Assembly: GCA_001972305.1 (NCBI GenBank)
Contig: BDDD01003363.1
Location: 1-64,000, forward strand
DNA length: 64,000 nt
Direction: 5' to 3'
Source: Cephalotus follicularis
Lineage: Eukaryota; Streptophyta; Magnoliopsida; Oxalidales; Cephalotaceae
Position 1 is the first letter of the stretch, and each line of letters begins with the position of its first letter. The notes under the pieces were generated by a model, which saw only the letters and a list, made by a program, of their open reading frames with translations, was not told the DNA's origin and did no database searches. Of the stretch, positions 11,201 through 26,200 are shown in pieces. Both the position numbers and the translations under genes were made by a program.

Positions 11201-14200
11201 ATTGTAACAGTTGCCCTAATTGGGCAAGAGGAGGATCATTTAACCAAAGTTCCTCCTACAGATGACAAGGCTCAAACATGGAAGGTGGAAAATGCTCGGA
11301 TTTTGAGACAAATGCCGAATTCCATGGATAATGGATAACAAAATAGTTGATCTTGTTACACATAGAAACTGTGAAGGAATTATGGGAGTATTTTTCTTTT
11401 TTAACAAACTTATGGGAGTATTTAAGAGTGTCGTATTCTAGACAATATAAATTCATCTCGTATTTATGAATTGTCTCAAGATTTCTATATAGTGGATCAT
11501 AAGGGATGGCCTGTCACACAGTATTTTGTTGATTCTAAAAGAATGTAAGAGAAGTTGAATGCTCTCCTACCTAATACTGCATATGTGAAACAATTGAAAG
11601 CTCAACAAGAACAATTGATAGTGATGAGATTCTTGGGTGGTTTGGGACGCGACTATGATTCTATACACTCTCATATAATTAGCAGTGCAGAAGTGACTTC
11701 TCTAAGATATACCTTTTCTCATGTTTTACGAATCTATCGTGACTTATCATGACTTATCTCTAGTAGAGGAGACGGACAAATCTGCTGTTGTAGGTCAAGG
11801 TGATCGTGGCAATGATAATCCTAGAGGAGGTCGATGGGGCCGTGGCGGTGGTCAAGGAGGATCTTTTAGAGGTGTTCGTACTGAATCTAAAGGTGGTAGA
11901 GGACAGAGTTCAGATGGAGATGGTTTTGGATCTGCTAGAACTTGTTATCATTGTGGAGAGACTGATCATGTTCAGCATAGTTGTTGGAAGCTTCATGGCA
12001 AACCATTCCAGTTCTGATATGCAAATGCAACCACTAGTTTAGAGTCTAATGGCCTCCAGTCTGTTGTATCTTCTTAGTATGAGGGGAACACAATAAGATG
12101 TTTGATAAAGAGTTAGCTCGATATATATACAGTATTGAAAGTCTCAGAAGCCATCTACTTCTTCCCAACTACTTTTGTCTAGACAGGTAAAGTCACTGTC
12201 TTTCCTGTACTTCCCCCACCCCTAGGTCATTGACTCGGGTGCATCGAATCACATTAAAGGGATGTCAGGTATATTCTGAATTGTTAAGGGCACTAGTATA
12301 GCTTGTTCAAGTCCATCTTTGTCTCTATTATCCTTTCTATATTCATCAAATTCCCATTTAACATTTTGTTTGATAGTAAGCTCACTAAATATTTTAATTG
12401 TTTGGTAATATTCTATCCCGGTTATTGTCTCTAATAAAGATCTTCCTACAGGAAAATGATTGATAGGGAACGCAAGTCAGGTGGCCATTAGCTTTTTGAG
12501 GAATAACCATCATCTTTTCCAGCTTCTATGGCTTGTTCCAGTATGGTCTCACCAATGTTACCTAATTCGCGGTATAATAGGGTACACGGGACAGGGATGG
12601 GGTACGATGTTTTTTCCAGTATGCAGTATGTGGAGGTAGGCTAAGAAAAAGCCTACATCCATTATTTTTTCACACTGCCTTTTCAATAGAAGCTTCCCGG
12701 CTCATTCTTCTTCTTCTTTGTTCTTTGTTCTTATCTTCCTCCTTTCTACTTCTTCCTCTTCATCGCCTTCATCCCCTGCCTCCTTCATGTGTCAATGCTT
12801 CTTAGATTGTGAGTTCTTCGGCTTTGACTGCGGCATGGGTGTTGGAGATTTCCGGCCAAAAATTACCAGTGATCCAATTTCAGTCTCAAATTTCGTTATA
12901 ATTAAGTATTTTAGTCTCCATATTCAGTATTTAAAAACAACCTAAAATCGAAAAGGGATCGCCAGTAAGCGAACGGTTCTCAGACGAGGGAATCGTTCCT
13001 CTCTAAATCAAAATAGGCTAGAATGCTTCTATCAATAGAGCTTTCACATCTACAAAGTCCGGAACACAGAATTGGGTGGCTGACGCCCCGCATTCGGGAT
13101 AATGAACCTGTCACGGAGTTCATTATCCCTTTGCTTGGTCTTGAGTTGTTCGGGCACTCCAACCCTTCATTGTGTGTTGCTGAACTGCTTCTTGAACTCC
13201 GAGACCCTTGCTTCAACAGTAAGATACTCTTCAACACCATAGCAAAAAAGATGGAATAAACAAACTTACTCTGACGAGCGAGTTCAGTATATGTAAGGAG
13301 GCATTAGAGCAAGTACACATCATCTTCTTTCTTTTACTTCTCCATCGCGTTTCGGTACACACGATCCAGTTCGCGGTTCGAAGGGGTTGAGCGAATTAGG
13401 TAATACTAGGTCTCACCTTTAAAGATTCATTGTCGATTGGGTATCCATCCTTTAAAAAGCCAGAAGAGATTGGTCCCTACTGTCAATTCTTTATCTAGTT
13501 TAGAATGTGAGTCTTGTCAGTTTGCAAAGCACCATCGAATGTCTTAATCTCCTTGAGTTAATAACGGCATGCATACAACGTAGCCTTTTGAGTTAGTTCA
13601 TTTTGATTTATAGGGGCCTTGTTTTGTTGTTTCAAAACATTGATTTAAGTAATTTTGTTACTTTTGTTGATTATCACTCAAAAATGACGTTGCTTTATTT
13701 AGTGAAAAGTCAATCAAAACTATTTTTTCTCTTTTCTATTTTTGTTGCTGAGATTTAAACTCAATTTAGCTTTCATATTCGTGTGTTACACATTTATAAT
13801 GTTCATGAGTATCTTTTTGCTCTTTATTTTGATTTTATGATTAACCATGGTATGATTCCATAGCCTTCTTGTCCAGACAATCCACAATAAAACAGAGATG
13901 TTGAGAGAGAATAGGCATTTGTCAGAAGTTACAAGAACCCTACCGATGGGGGTGTATGCCCCGAGTTACGGATGTATGTATTTTGTTTGTATTTATATGG
14001 TATTGTACGGTATTGTATGTACGGATGTCATGGATTGTATATGATATATAGTATTTTCCATTTTATGACTGTTTACGGGTAGTAGGGGGTTCAATAGAAC
14101 CTAAGGCACATCCTTGAAATTTTCGTCTAAAAGAGCCTATATATAGGTGAGTAACTCTCTTTCCTTCTCATTTTCAATTCTCTTTCCATTTCTAGAGAGA

Positions 14201-17200
14201 TAGTGAGAGAGAGAGTTAGAGAGATAGAGCTATGAATCGAGCAAGGAAGGAGTCCTTGGCATCGTGACAGAACGTAGAACTTGAAGGGAGAAGCAGAACA
14301 AGGATTCAAGCAGCCAATCTGCTTGTTCTTTGTTCACAAACAGTTTTGAGATAGGTTCTACGTATATGCTTTGAATCCATGCATTTTAATTGAATTGAAT
14401 GGATTTTATGGTTATGGATAGCTGTACATATGCTAGATGAATGGACTAGGGTGTTTGTTATGGTTTAAAACGGATTGAAATGGAAATCAGAGAGAGAATT
14501 GAGAGTTTTAGGTTTATAGGCCTAATCTCTTCTCTCTCCAGATTCACGGGTTACGGGTACGAATTTGAAGGTTTAAGGTTGTTTTTAAGTTATAATCAAC
14601 CTTAGGGGTTATAGCTTCCTTTGGATTGGGTTTTAAACGGATTTAAACTGATTTTCAGACTATTTGACGAACTCCCTGCTACTGTCAAACCGTCGATGCT
14701 TTGGCTAGAAGCGTTGGCGCTTTGTGTGGGATAACCATTGATATTTTTATGTAAACAATCGACACTTAAAGAAAAATGGCCAAACCGTCGACGCTTTCGA
14801 TTAAAGCGTCGACGCTTCATGTATTGCCAAATGGTCGACGCTTCATGCAATGGTCGACGCTTAAGGTATAACGCCCTAACTGTCGACGCCTTGCAAGAAA
14901 CCGGCGACGCTTTGGACGCTAACTGTCGACGCTTTGGCCAAGCAGTCGACGCTTAGCGCCCTGTTTTCTACGGATCACATTGTTTTCAACCCTTTTCAAT
15001 CCCCAAATCCTTTTATCTTCAAATGGGTTCTATGGGAAGCCTTCCTAAGGCCTTGTAGCCTATGTGAACCCTCTTTTAACACGGTCAATCTTCAACATGA
15101 GCTTTAAAGAGAAGTTTCAATAAAAGAGTTTTATTAACATTCAAATGGATTTCAATGAGGGTTTCAATAAATGGTTAGGTTAGTTCAATTGGGATGTTTG
15201 GACGTAAATATCCTAGTTGGGCCTCCCCTCCATTGTTTTTATAACTTCGATAGGACCAAGGAAACGGTTACAGAACGGTTTTGACAGATGGATCCCATGT
15301 GATCCTTTATATTAGGTCCCTATCATTTAAACGGTTATACGGCCACGAGTTACAGGCTTTGTATTATTTGTTATGATTGAGACTTGACGAGATAACCCAT
15401 TCATAATCTTCATTTCCGTCATGAAGGTTATGGGTGTTCGGTCACATTGTACGGAAGTAAATAATCCATCCCCTTAGGAGTGAACCTACGGGGATCATCG
15501 CATTGTGGATGGATACGGTATGGAACGGACAACGGGAAACATAGCATTACGGGCTAGAACCTATGATGACTAGCATTACGGTACGGTACAGTTAATGTGA
15601 CCAGTGTTATCTCAGCTCCACACGGCTATAACACAGAGGGTGTGTAGACGGTGGAATTACTACCTCGGGCCGGAGAGGCAGAGTAGTACTTAGACCTTAC
15701 GGATTGTTTGTACCCATGGATGGTTATGAATTGATTGATGAAGTGTCTGTAGATCTAGGGTGTATGGATGGTAAATTGTATGGTTAGGGCTCGTTAGGTA
15801 TGTCGCCGCTTAGGGATGGTTGACATACTAACGTTGTTCACAATTGGCATTCATGCATTTCACATATCATGCATATATAACTGTATATACCTGCTCACTT
15901 CATTGCATATAGTATTACCTACATGGTTGTGTTTGGCTGACTCATTCTCAAAATGGGCACAACAACTAGGGTCAAGTGCAGAGGATGCTTCGAAGTGACA
16001 GGATTGGACCTCCAAGACAGGATTCGGATAGCAGTTCTGTATTTTGTTATCTACCTTACATGAGATTCGAATATATAAGATTTAATGTGTAAGAATTAAT
16101 GTATTTCAGTTGTGTTGACCTGCCGGCTTGTGGCAGTGCTTCAGATATATGATGTTGTTATGTATATCAGTGGGCTTATCTACATGAATGTTGTATGGAT
16201 GTTTCCGCATGCATGATTATGTATCAAGTTTTAAATTATAGCGTATTTTTTGGATTATGATATGATGATATACGGATGGATTTCATGGACGGTTGCCACG
16301 TGTCCGACTGTGGGGCTTTCCCATGGTTCGGGCCGTGACAGGGGGTGCATCTAGATTCACATAGGATCCTCCTTATGTTAGCATATGCGTACTACTAGGC
16401 TATAGACACTTAATTATTTATTGGGAGATTATGATGTTATTTTTATGCATTGAGGTGTACTTTGGTAATTTCGTGTTTTACTATGTTTAGGACTTTACTA
16501 TAGATATGCTTCAGACTATTGTTAGTATTTTTGATGAATTGATTTGAATTACATACTTTTCTCCCTAAATTACTCTTATAGTGTTCTCACATTTCTTCTG
16601 CCTATTTCTCATCCACTATCTTCTTCTCCTTGCTTACTTTCCTACATTAGGATATGATAGGGGAGCATCTTGATCCACATTAGATCCTACCCATTTTAGC
16701 ATAGGTGTAGTAGTGGGAGATGACACTCCATTATTTATTTGGGGATTATTATATTCTTTTTATATCTTAGGGGATACTTTAGTAATTTCAGGTTATACTA
16801 CGTTTAGGATTTTACTGTATATATGATGTTTCTAGACTATTGTTAGTAGTCTTTGATGAATTGAATTACAAACTTCTCTCCCTAAATCATTCCTCTATTG
16901 TTCACCCATTTCCTCCGTATTTCTCATCCCCTTTTTCATCCTTCCTATCTTCTTCTTCTTGCTTATGAATTACATCACCTACTGTTTCATATGAATGTCC
17001 CTAAAATACTTTGAGTTGATGTTGTGTTAGCTACGACATATCTCATTAACTGTATGTCATCTTCCGTTATTTGTGGTGGATTCCTCATTCTATCTTATTT
17101 CCTTCCTAATCGATTTTTCCCATGTCTCATGTCTTCGACTATGTTTATTTTATTTGTGATCGTTGTTCTGGGAGGCCTAAGTTGGATCCTAAGGCTCTCA

Positions 17201-20200
17201 AGTGTATTTATCTGGGATATTATCACACTCAGAAGGGATATTGGTATTACTCTCAAGAGTTAGATTGCTACTTTGTTATTGTTCCTTTTTTGAGTCCACA
17301 CCTTCTTATCTCGAATCTCATGTGGAATCTTAGATGCATATTTTCCAATTTATATCAGGTTCATGTTACTTCTCCCCATTGACTCATGTCCCTGAAATTC
17401 ATCATGTTTAAGTTCGGCAACCTCCGGCTCCAATGTCTAATGATGCTCCACCTTTCTCTCACTGCCACTATGCTCCTGGTCTGTAGATCTTGATGATAAT
17501 CCTAGTCCTCAAAGAAAAGATGGACACAATTGTACTCAACATCCCGATTCCTAATTGCTTTCGTATTCCTATTTCTCACCATCTTTTTGTGCTTTTATTT
17601 CCACTATTGAATCTTATTCTATACCTAAGTCTCTTCAAGTAGTTCTATTTCATTCTGGTTGGTAATAGCTATGATAGAGGAGATGAGGGCTTTGGAACAA
17701 ATCCAATGGTAAGACTGGTATTGATTGTCGGTGGGTTTATGCTATCAAGTTTAATTATGATGACTCCCTTGCTCGTTTAAAGCTCAATTAATGGCTAAGA
17801 AATATGCTTAAACATATGAAGTTGATGACTCTGATACCTGTTCTCTTGTTGCTAAACTTGATTATATTAGATTGCTTGTCTCCTTTATAGCTTCCCATCT
17901 TTTACCCATTCATCAACTGGATGTTAAAAAAGCTTTCTTCATGGAGATTTACATGAAGAGTAGTTGTTGCATAGGGAGAGTCTCGTTTGGTGTGTAGACT
18001 TAAAAAGTCCCTAAATCGGTTAAAACAATCTCATTGAGCATGGTTTGGACACTTTACTAAGGTGGTAGTTAAGTTTTGAACGTTGTGGCATAGTGATGAT
18101 CATTAGATATTTTATAGCCAATCCAATGTAGGGAGTATTATGATGATTGTGAGTGAAGGCTGACTCCTACTTGTTTTAATATATAGATGACATTGTCATC
18201 GGGGGGATGATTATGATGGTATTTGGACTTCGAAAGATCATTGACAAAAACGGCTCCAAACTAAAAACTTGGGATGACTTAAATATTTTTAGGGTATTGA
18301 AGTGGCTCAGTGACCATTTTTATGCCTCAATAGAAATATGTACTTAACTTGCTTGAAGAAACGAGAATGTTAGAGGTCAAACCTATTGAAACACGAATGG
18401 ACCCCAACTTGATGTTGACAGTAGAGGATGGCGATAAATAAGATGATCCAGAGAGATACCGAAGTTTAGTTGGTAGGCTTAATTATTTAACTGTTACTCG
18501 ACTGGATATTTCCTTCTGGTTAGTATGGTGAGTGAGTTTATGTCATCCCTTCGGTTGTCTCGTTGGGATGTTCTTATTCGAATTCTGAAACATCTTAAGA
18601 GCACTCTAGGGTGTGGACTATTGTATTGTGATCATTTTCATGCCCAGGTTGAGGGCTTTTGTGACGCTAATTGGACAAGAGCACTGTCAGATAGAAGATC
18701 TACTACAAACTATTGTGTGAAGGTTGATGTGATATGATTTCATGGAAAAATAAGAAACATAATGGTAGTTTAAAAAAAAAGAAGGAAAGAAACACAATGT
18801 TGTTTTAGATTGAGAGCAAGGCTATAACAAATGCATCTTGTGAATAGATATGGCTAAGACAATTGTTGAAAGAGCTTGGCTTTAGTGGCTCCTCTCCTAT
18901 GCAGTTATGAAAGACAACCAAACTGCTAAACCCTGAACATTGTATTTCATGAGTGATTAAGCATATCGAGGTGGAGTGTCATTTTGTTCGTGAGAAGACA
19001 AATCCAAGATTATTTCGACTATCTATGTGAAGACAAAAGAACAACTTGCAGATATGTTTACCAAGTCACCGTATGCTAGAAGAATTAATTATAATTGTAA
19101 TAAGCTGGGCTCTATTAAGTGTTGTAACTTATATATATAGAAAAAACCCTAGGGGTTCCTAAGGGAAAGCCAGCCCCTCTCATTCACATCTCTATCCCCC
19201 TCTTTCTCTATAATACCTTCCTTCTCTTTCTTAATTTACAGAATGCATAACTAAAACAAAACTGGTCATGAAAACCAGAATACACTGACAGCAGCAAATT
19301 AAAAAACAAAAGATCAAGAAGTGTATATGATTACCCCCGCGAAATACCGTCGAGAAAACGTTTTTGGTTGCAGTGGATGTGAAACCATTGTTTTGAGCTC
19401 CTGTAAATTTTGATTTATACAAAGTATTGTCAGAAATTTAAAAATGTTGCTGTCTCAGTGGTTACAAGTAGACAAGAAAAACTTTAGCCAAGGTAAGAGG
19501 ATACCTGCTGTAATTTCTTTAACTGCATGGAGCCAACCTTTTTCTTCTTATAACTGTTAACTCTTTCCTCCTCACTTTCATAGTTCTCCACAACTAATTC
19601 AACAGATTCTGCATTTCGTTCGAACCAGCATTTCTGCGCCTTATCCTAGAAAAAGAACAAACAGGTTTAGGAATGAAGCATAAATAATCACAAAAGAGCT
19701 TAAATAAAATGATGAAATTCGCAGAATTCAGACAAAATACAAATTGTTTTGACTAACATGATATCTGAAGCGTAACTCATGAATAAAAAATAGAGTAGCA
19801 ATTTAACGGAGCAGGGGAAGGGAACGAAATTTTAAATATATTGGACAGGACAATTTACAGAGACTAAGCACTGGCTTGGCATTGGCACAACTGTTACATC
19901 GGATGGCTAATGTACAATCCAACATAGGTACAGGAACAAAATCCAAACTCAAATTAAAAACACAAAACATGCACTGGCATAGGTCCACAACCATGACCAT
20001 TTAAGCCTACTGCTAAAATTGCTTAAAAGAACTGCATTCCATAACATCAGTACACAAATACAATATAATGATGACGGCATACCTGGGAAACCTTTCGCAG
20101 GATTTTGTCTATTTGATGTGCGAGAGATAATTGTTTCATAACCTCTGGCATGTAAGAGTTCTCTAAAGGAAAATGCTTGAAACTAACCTGTGTATACAAC

Positions 20201-23200
20201 AGTGGAAAATAGAATGCATGTAAGTTATCAATGAGGGTAAAGAGTTAAGGAACCTAATAGTAAGAGTGACAGTTAACACAATTTTTTTTTTGTGTATATT
20301 GGGTGTTCGTCATTGATTTAGTGGCTGTGGGTATAGTAGTTTAGCGGTGGGTTTGCAATTTCTTTATAAATGGAGTTTAAAAGTGTTATCACAGAGGTCG
20401 TATCCTCTTCGTTTAGTCGTATCACTGATAAAAAATTGGAAGGGAGTAATAACTATCAACAATGGTGTAAAATTGTGACTTTGCATCTTACTGGACAAGA
20501 GAAAGAGGATCATCTGACTGCGATTCCACCCAAAAGTGAACCTGAAGCACAGAAATGGCTGTAGGAGGATGCTCGTATATTTGGACAACTGTTGAATTCT
20601 ATGGATAATAAGATAGTTGACCTTGTGATTCACATTGATACTGTGAAGAACTTATGGAGTTATTTGGGTGTGTTGTATTCTGGTCATAACAATTTATCTA
20701 GCATTTATGACTTGGCTCAACAATTTTATTGTGTGGCACGACAGGAACATTCTCTAACTCAGTATTTTGCTGACTTTAAAAGACTGTATGAGGAATTAAA
20801 TTCCCTCTTACCTATCACTGTAGATGTAAAACAAAAGCAAGACCAGAGGGAGCAATTGGCAGTTATGAGTTTCTTAGGGGGTTTAGGACCAGAGTACGAG
20901 TCTATTTGGTCTCAGATACTTGGAGGTGTGAAGGTAGCCTCTCTTGCTGACACCTTTTCACATGTTCTACGGGTGTCTCCTGAGACGACTCAGGATTTCC
21001 ATGTTCATGGCAATTTGGGCGATAAATCTGCTCTTGCAACTCAGAGTACTCATGGGGGTGGCAGAGGTGGTCAGAGTGGTTCACTTCGAGGTGGTAATTT
21101 TGGTGGTAGAGGATCTGATAGAGGACACAGTTCAGGGGGAGAGACTTCTGGTTCTGTTCAACAATGTTATTACTGTGGTGAATTGGGGCATCTTCAACGT
21201 AATTGTTGTAAACTTCATGGCAAACCATCATCTCAACCACGGTTTACTAATGCAATTGTTAATCCAGATCCTGCACCACAAACATCTCAAGCCTCAACAA
21301 GGAAAACAATTATTATGTCTGATGAGGAATATACCCGTTATATGCAGTCCAATATATCTCCGCAACCACCATCTTCTACAGCTACTTTTCTTCAGACAGA
21401 TAATGTCATTGCATGTCTTTCCTCTACTCCTCAAACTTGGGTCATTGACTCAGGTTCAACCGATCATATGATTGGTAATTCATGTATACTGTCTTCTTTT
21501 CATACTTTGTCACCTACATCAAAGGTCACCTTAGCCAACGAATCCATTGTTCTAGTAAAGGGCACTGATACTGCTTCTCCTGACTCTTCACCACCTTTGT
21601 CTGATGTCCTTTTTATACCAAATTGACCTTTCAATTTATTATCAATAAGTAAACTTACTAGAGCACTTAATTATTGTGTCTTAGTCTACCCTGATTTTTG
21701 TATTTTTCAGGATCTTATGATGGGAAAGATGATTGGTAAAGGGTGAGAGTCACGTGGCCTTTATATCCTTGATGCATCTTTATCTATTTCAGCATCTCTT
21801 GCATGTTCCAGTGTGTTATCACCAGTTCAGATTCGTTGTCAATTGGGTCATCCACTTCTACAAAGTCTGAAGAAACTGGTTCCTAGTTTGAGTTCTTCAT
21901 CTAATTTAGAATGTGAGTCGTGTCAGTTTGAAAAACACCATCGTGTGTCTTACCCTCCTAGAGTCAATAAGCGATCTACGCACCCATTTCATATTGTTCA
22001 TTCCGATATTTGGGGACCTAGCCCTGTATTGTCAAACCAATGATTTAAATATTTTGTTACTTTTGTGGATGATCACTCTCGAGTGACTCGGATTTATTTA
22101 ATGAAAAATCGTTATGATTTATTCTCTATATTTTGAGCTTCTGTAGCTGAAATTCAAACTCAGTTTGGTGTTTCTATTTGTATTTTGCATAGTGATAATG
22201 CTAAGGAGTACTTTTCTGCTCCTTATTCTGATTTTACGACAAAACATGGTATGATTCATCAGTCTTCTTGCTCGTATACTCCACGACAAAATGGAGTTGC
22301 TGAGAGAAAAAAATCGACACTTGTTGGAAGTTACTCAAACATTATTGTTTCATATGAATGTTCCAAAAATGTTTTGGGCTGATGCAGTCTTAACCGCTTG
22401 TCATCTTATTAATCATATGCCCTCATCTGTTCTTGGTGAGAGTATTCCTTGTTCTCTCATTTTTCCTTCTCATTGTCTGTTCCCTTTGTCTCCTCGCGTT
22501 TTTGGATGTTTTTGTTATGTTCAAGATCATCGTTTAAGTGTATCAAAGTTAGATCATAAGCTCTCAAATGTATCTTTCTTGGGTATTCTCGTACTCAAAA
22601 AGGATATTGATGTTACTCTTTTGAGCTTAATCGTTATGTTGTGTCCGCTGATGTGTCTTTCTTTGAGTCCACTCCTTATCAGTTTGGGACGTCATATGAG
22701 TCGAAAATAGTTGATGATTTTCCGGTCTACGTTATTCAACGTTTTGTTACCAACTGACTTATAGCTCCATCATCCCGCCCTGTTCCAGAGATTCGCCAAG
22801 TATATACTCGTCGTCGTTGTCCTCGTCCACTTACTATTGCTGAGCACCCTAACTCTACTACTTTGCCAGACTCTTCCTCCTCTGTCGATCCCCCTAACCT
22901 TCCTATTGCTCTCAGAAAAGGTAAACGTAGTTGTACTACACATCCCATTTAATCTTCTGTTTCTTATACAAATGTTTCGCCTACTTTCTGTTCTTTTCTT
23001 TCCACTATTGATTCCTACCCTATTCCCAAATCTATTTTTGTGGCATTATCTCATTCTGGGTGGAAGAAAGCTATAGAAGAAGAAATTGTGGCTCTGGCAC
23101 AGAATCAAACCTGGGAATTGGTTCCTTTACCTGATAGTAAGACTACTATTGATTGTCGTTGGGTATATGCAGTTAAGGTCAATCTAGATGGTTCTCTTGC

Positions 23201-26200
23201 TCGTTTAAAGGCCAAGTTAGTGGCCAAGGGATATGCCCAGACAAATGGCTTTGATTATTCTAATACTTTTTCGTCTGTAGCTAAAATTGCATCTGTTAGA
23301 CTTCTTGTATCTCTTGCAGCTTCTCACCATTGGCTCTTGTCTCAAGTAGATGTTAAAAATGCATTTTTACATGGTGATTTATAAGAAGAGGTATATATGG
23401 AGCAACCACCAGGGTTTGTTGCTCAGGGGGAGTCTGGGATGGTGTGTAAGCTTAAGAAGTCATTGTATGGGCTAAAACAGTCACCCCGGGAGTGGTTTGG
23501 TCGCTTTACTGATGTTGCAATTGAGTTTGGAATGGTCCGTTGTAGTAGTAATCATTCAGTGTTCTATCGTCAACACGAGGAGGATTTTGTTGAGTGCGTA
23601 TGTTGATGACATTCTGATCACAGGAGATGATCATGAGGGTATCCGGTCGCTGAAAGTTTACCTACAGCAAAGATTTCAAACTAAAGACTTAGGGCGACGG
23701 TATTTTTTGGGTATTAAAGTAGCACAATTATCAAGTAAAGTTATTTTTATGTCCCAACGTAATTATGTACTTGATCTATTGGATGAAACTGGGATGCTAG
23801 GTTCCAAACCTCTTGATACTCCAATGGATCCTAACCAAAAACTTATGGTAGATGATGGAGATGTATTAGAGGATCCTGAGAAGTATCGGGGATTGGTGGG
23901 TAAACTTAATTATTTAACTGTCACTCTCCCAGATATTGCTTTTCCTATGAGTGTGGTTAGTCAATTCTTATCATCTCCTCGGTCTTTTCATTGGGATGTT
24001 GTTATTCGTATTTTGAGGTATCTTAAGGGTAGTCCAGGATGTGAGTTGTTATATTGTGATCATGGTCATCATCGGGTTGAAGGTTTTTCTGATGCTGATT
24101 AGGCAGGGTCTCCTTCTGACAGAAGGTCTACTACTGGCTATTGTGTTTTCGTTGGATGCAACCTTGCTTCGCGGAAAAGCAAGAAACAGAGTGTAGTTGC
24201 ACGTTCTAGTGCCGAGTCAGAGTACAGAGCTATGGCTAATGTTACATGTGAATTGATATGGATACGACAATTATTGAGTGACCTTGGGTTTGGTGACCCG
24301 TCTCCTATGCAGTTGTGGTGTGATAACCAAGCTGCTATTCATATTGCCTCAAATCCTGTATTTCATGAACGTACTAAGCATATTGAGGTAGATTGTCATT
24401 TCATTCATGAGAAGCTTAAGCAAAAGCTCATTTCGACCAACTTTGTGAGAACAGTTGAACAACTGGCAGATGAATTTACAAAGTTCTTAGGCAATGGGAG
24501 GATTAAAACTATTTGTAACAAGCTGGGCATGTATGATCTGTATGCTCCAGTTTGAGGGGTAGTGTTAGATAATGATAAATTAGGGTTAAGGGTAAATTAG
24601 TCTTTATATCAAGTTGTCTCTGATTTCTAACTAACAAACTTTATATTGTAAATAGAATGGAAAAAATAAAAGTTTTCTTATTCATTCACTTGAATACTTG
24701 ATACAAAAGGACCCTGAACTTCATTTCTTGAGACTACCTTGGAAAATGATTTGCACAATGATGCAAATTTTGCTGTTTCATTTGGTGAGATTAGAGCAAT
24801 GCTGCACCCATCAGCGGAAGCTCTAGCAGTCCTGCCACTTCTATGTACATAAACCTAACAGAAAAAGAATAAACATCAATTAATATAGAAAAAAGGAACT
24901 TTGGCAATGGCATTGTGAAAAAGAAACCCAATGTCAACTTACCTCAGCTGAATGTGGGAGCTGATAGTGCACAACAGTCCGGACACCAGGAATGTCAAGC
25001 CCTCTTGCTGCAACATCAGTTGCAAGAAGTATACCATGTTTGGTTGAGCGAAAACGATCAATCGCCTATATTAATACAAGAGTGAAAAGCAAAGATGTGA
25101 GAAAAAGACAAAATTTTAAAAAAGAACAAGTGCTATTACATAATCAGGTCAATATAAGCTATAAATTAAGTCTCCTACCCAACTTCCGTATATCATTCTT
25201 GATCCACATCATTTGAAACGGATTAATTTCCAAAAATAATCTTCCACAATGTATACAACTTTATAATAAAAAATAAAGTGTATAGAATATCTACAATTAT
25301 GAATATAATAACTAGCAGTCTATCGATGGAAAACAGATACCCGCGGGCAATATTTAGTGTACCCGCGGGTACAACGGGTACAAAAAAAATTTGAACATGA
25401 GGACCAGCGGGTACTTGCGGGTGTACCAATACCTGTATTTTTTAAAAATAAATAACTAAATAAAAAACAGTAAGGTTTTTTTGTAGGCCATGTTTAATAG
25501 AAATAATATACTATATTTTTCAAGCTCAAACCTCTAATCCTCCAATAGAATTGATTTTGTAATTGTTTAGTTTTAAAATTGGGACAAGTCACAAATGTAA
25601 AGAACAATTTAAAATTGAATTATATGTAAAAAATAATTATATATGAAGTACCCAAGGATACCAGCGGGTATAGCTACATTTGCCCGCAGTAGAAGGGGTG
25701 TAGAAAAAATTTATATATGACGTACCCAAGGATACCAGCAGGCATAGGTACATTTGCCCACAGTACAACGGGTACAGGTCCAAAAGTACCCGTGTTTAAC
25801 AGGTACTAATTTTAGGACAATGTAACTTTTAAGCTACACTAGCGGGTACCCACGGTACGAACGGTACATGTCCAAATTGCCATGTCTAAGCCCTACCATC
25901 GACAAAAGCCTTGCCTTCATGCAGAGATAATACTTTAAAGCTTAAAAATTCTAACCAAATCACTTGATAATATGCAGTTGATATCTATAATACATATTAA
26001 ATTCAAGTTGTGCTGCTACAAGTTATGTTCTCAGGGGGAACACGTGACAGACAAAAAGGATACAACATCAGAAAAATATCTGATAATCCAACAGCAATCC
26101 TAATGGAAGAAAAGACATTGTCCATGTCGAGATTTAAATGCTTAATAGCAAGAGCAAACTAAACTCTGGGTAAGGCAACAACAAATCATGTAACCATGTC

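Larger units (their letters stand above)
10548..19240 (+). mobile_element. Copia element A in RH13 intron 12, with nested insertions
   Basis: A TGTTAG-type 5' LTR starts at 10548 (about 110 bp). A short 3' LTR spans about 19120-19240. Flanks GCATG and GAATG match at 4 of 5 bases, so the target duplication is probable. Parts: gag from 11099 with zinc knuckle [14 protein letters not shown] near 11943, protease (VIDSGASNH) near 12228, pre-integrase and integrase about 13420-13930 continuing at 16975, reverse transcriptase about 17650-18500, and RNase H to about 19090. It is heavily decayed, with many breaks. It is related to Copia B in intron 9 and lies antisense to RH13. Inside it are a Mutator-like MITE (12554-13408) and an LTR nest (about 13937-16974). 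Confidence -1.

Noticed and set aside
24562-24737. Copia B LTR as an alternative exon or poly(A) site of RH13
   Set aside because: It lies antisense and the exon 9 donor outside it is a normal GT; no sequence evidence for use by the gene.
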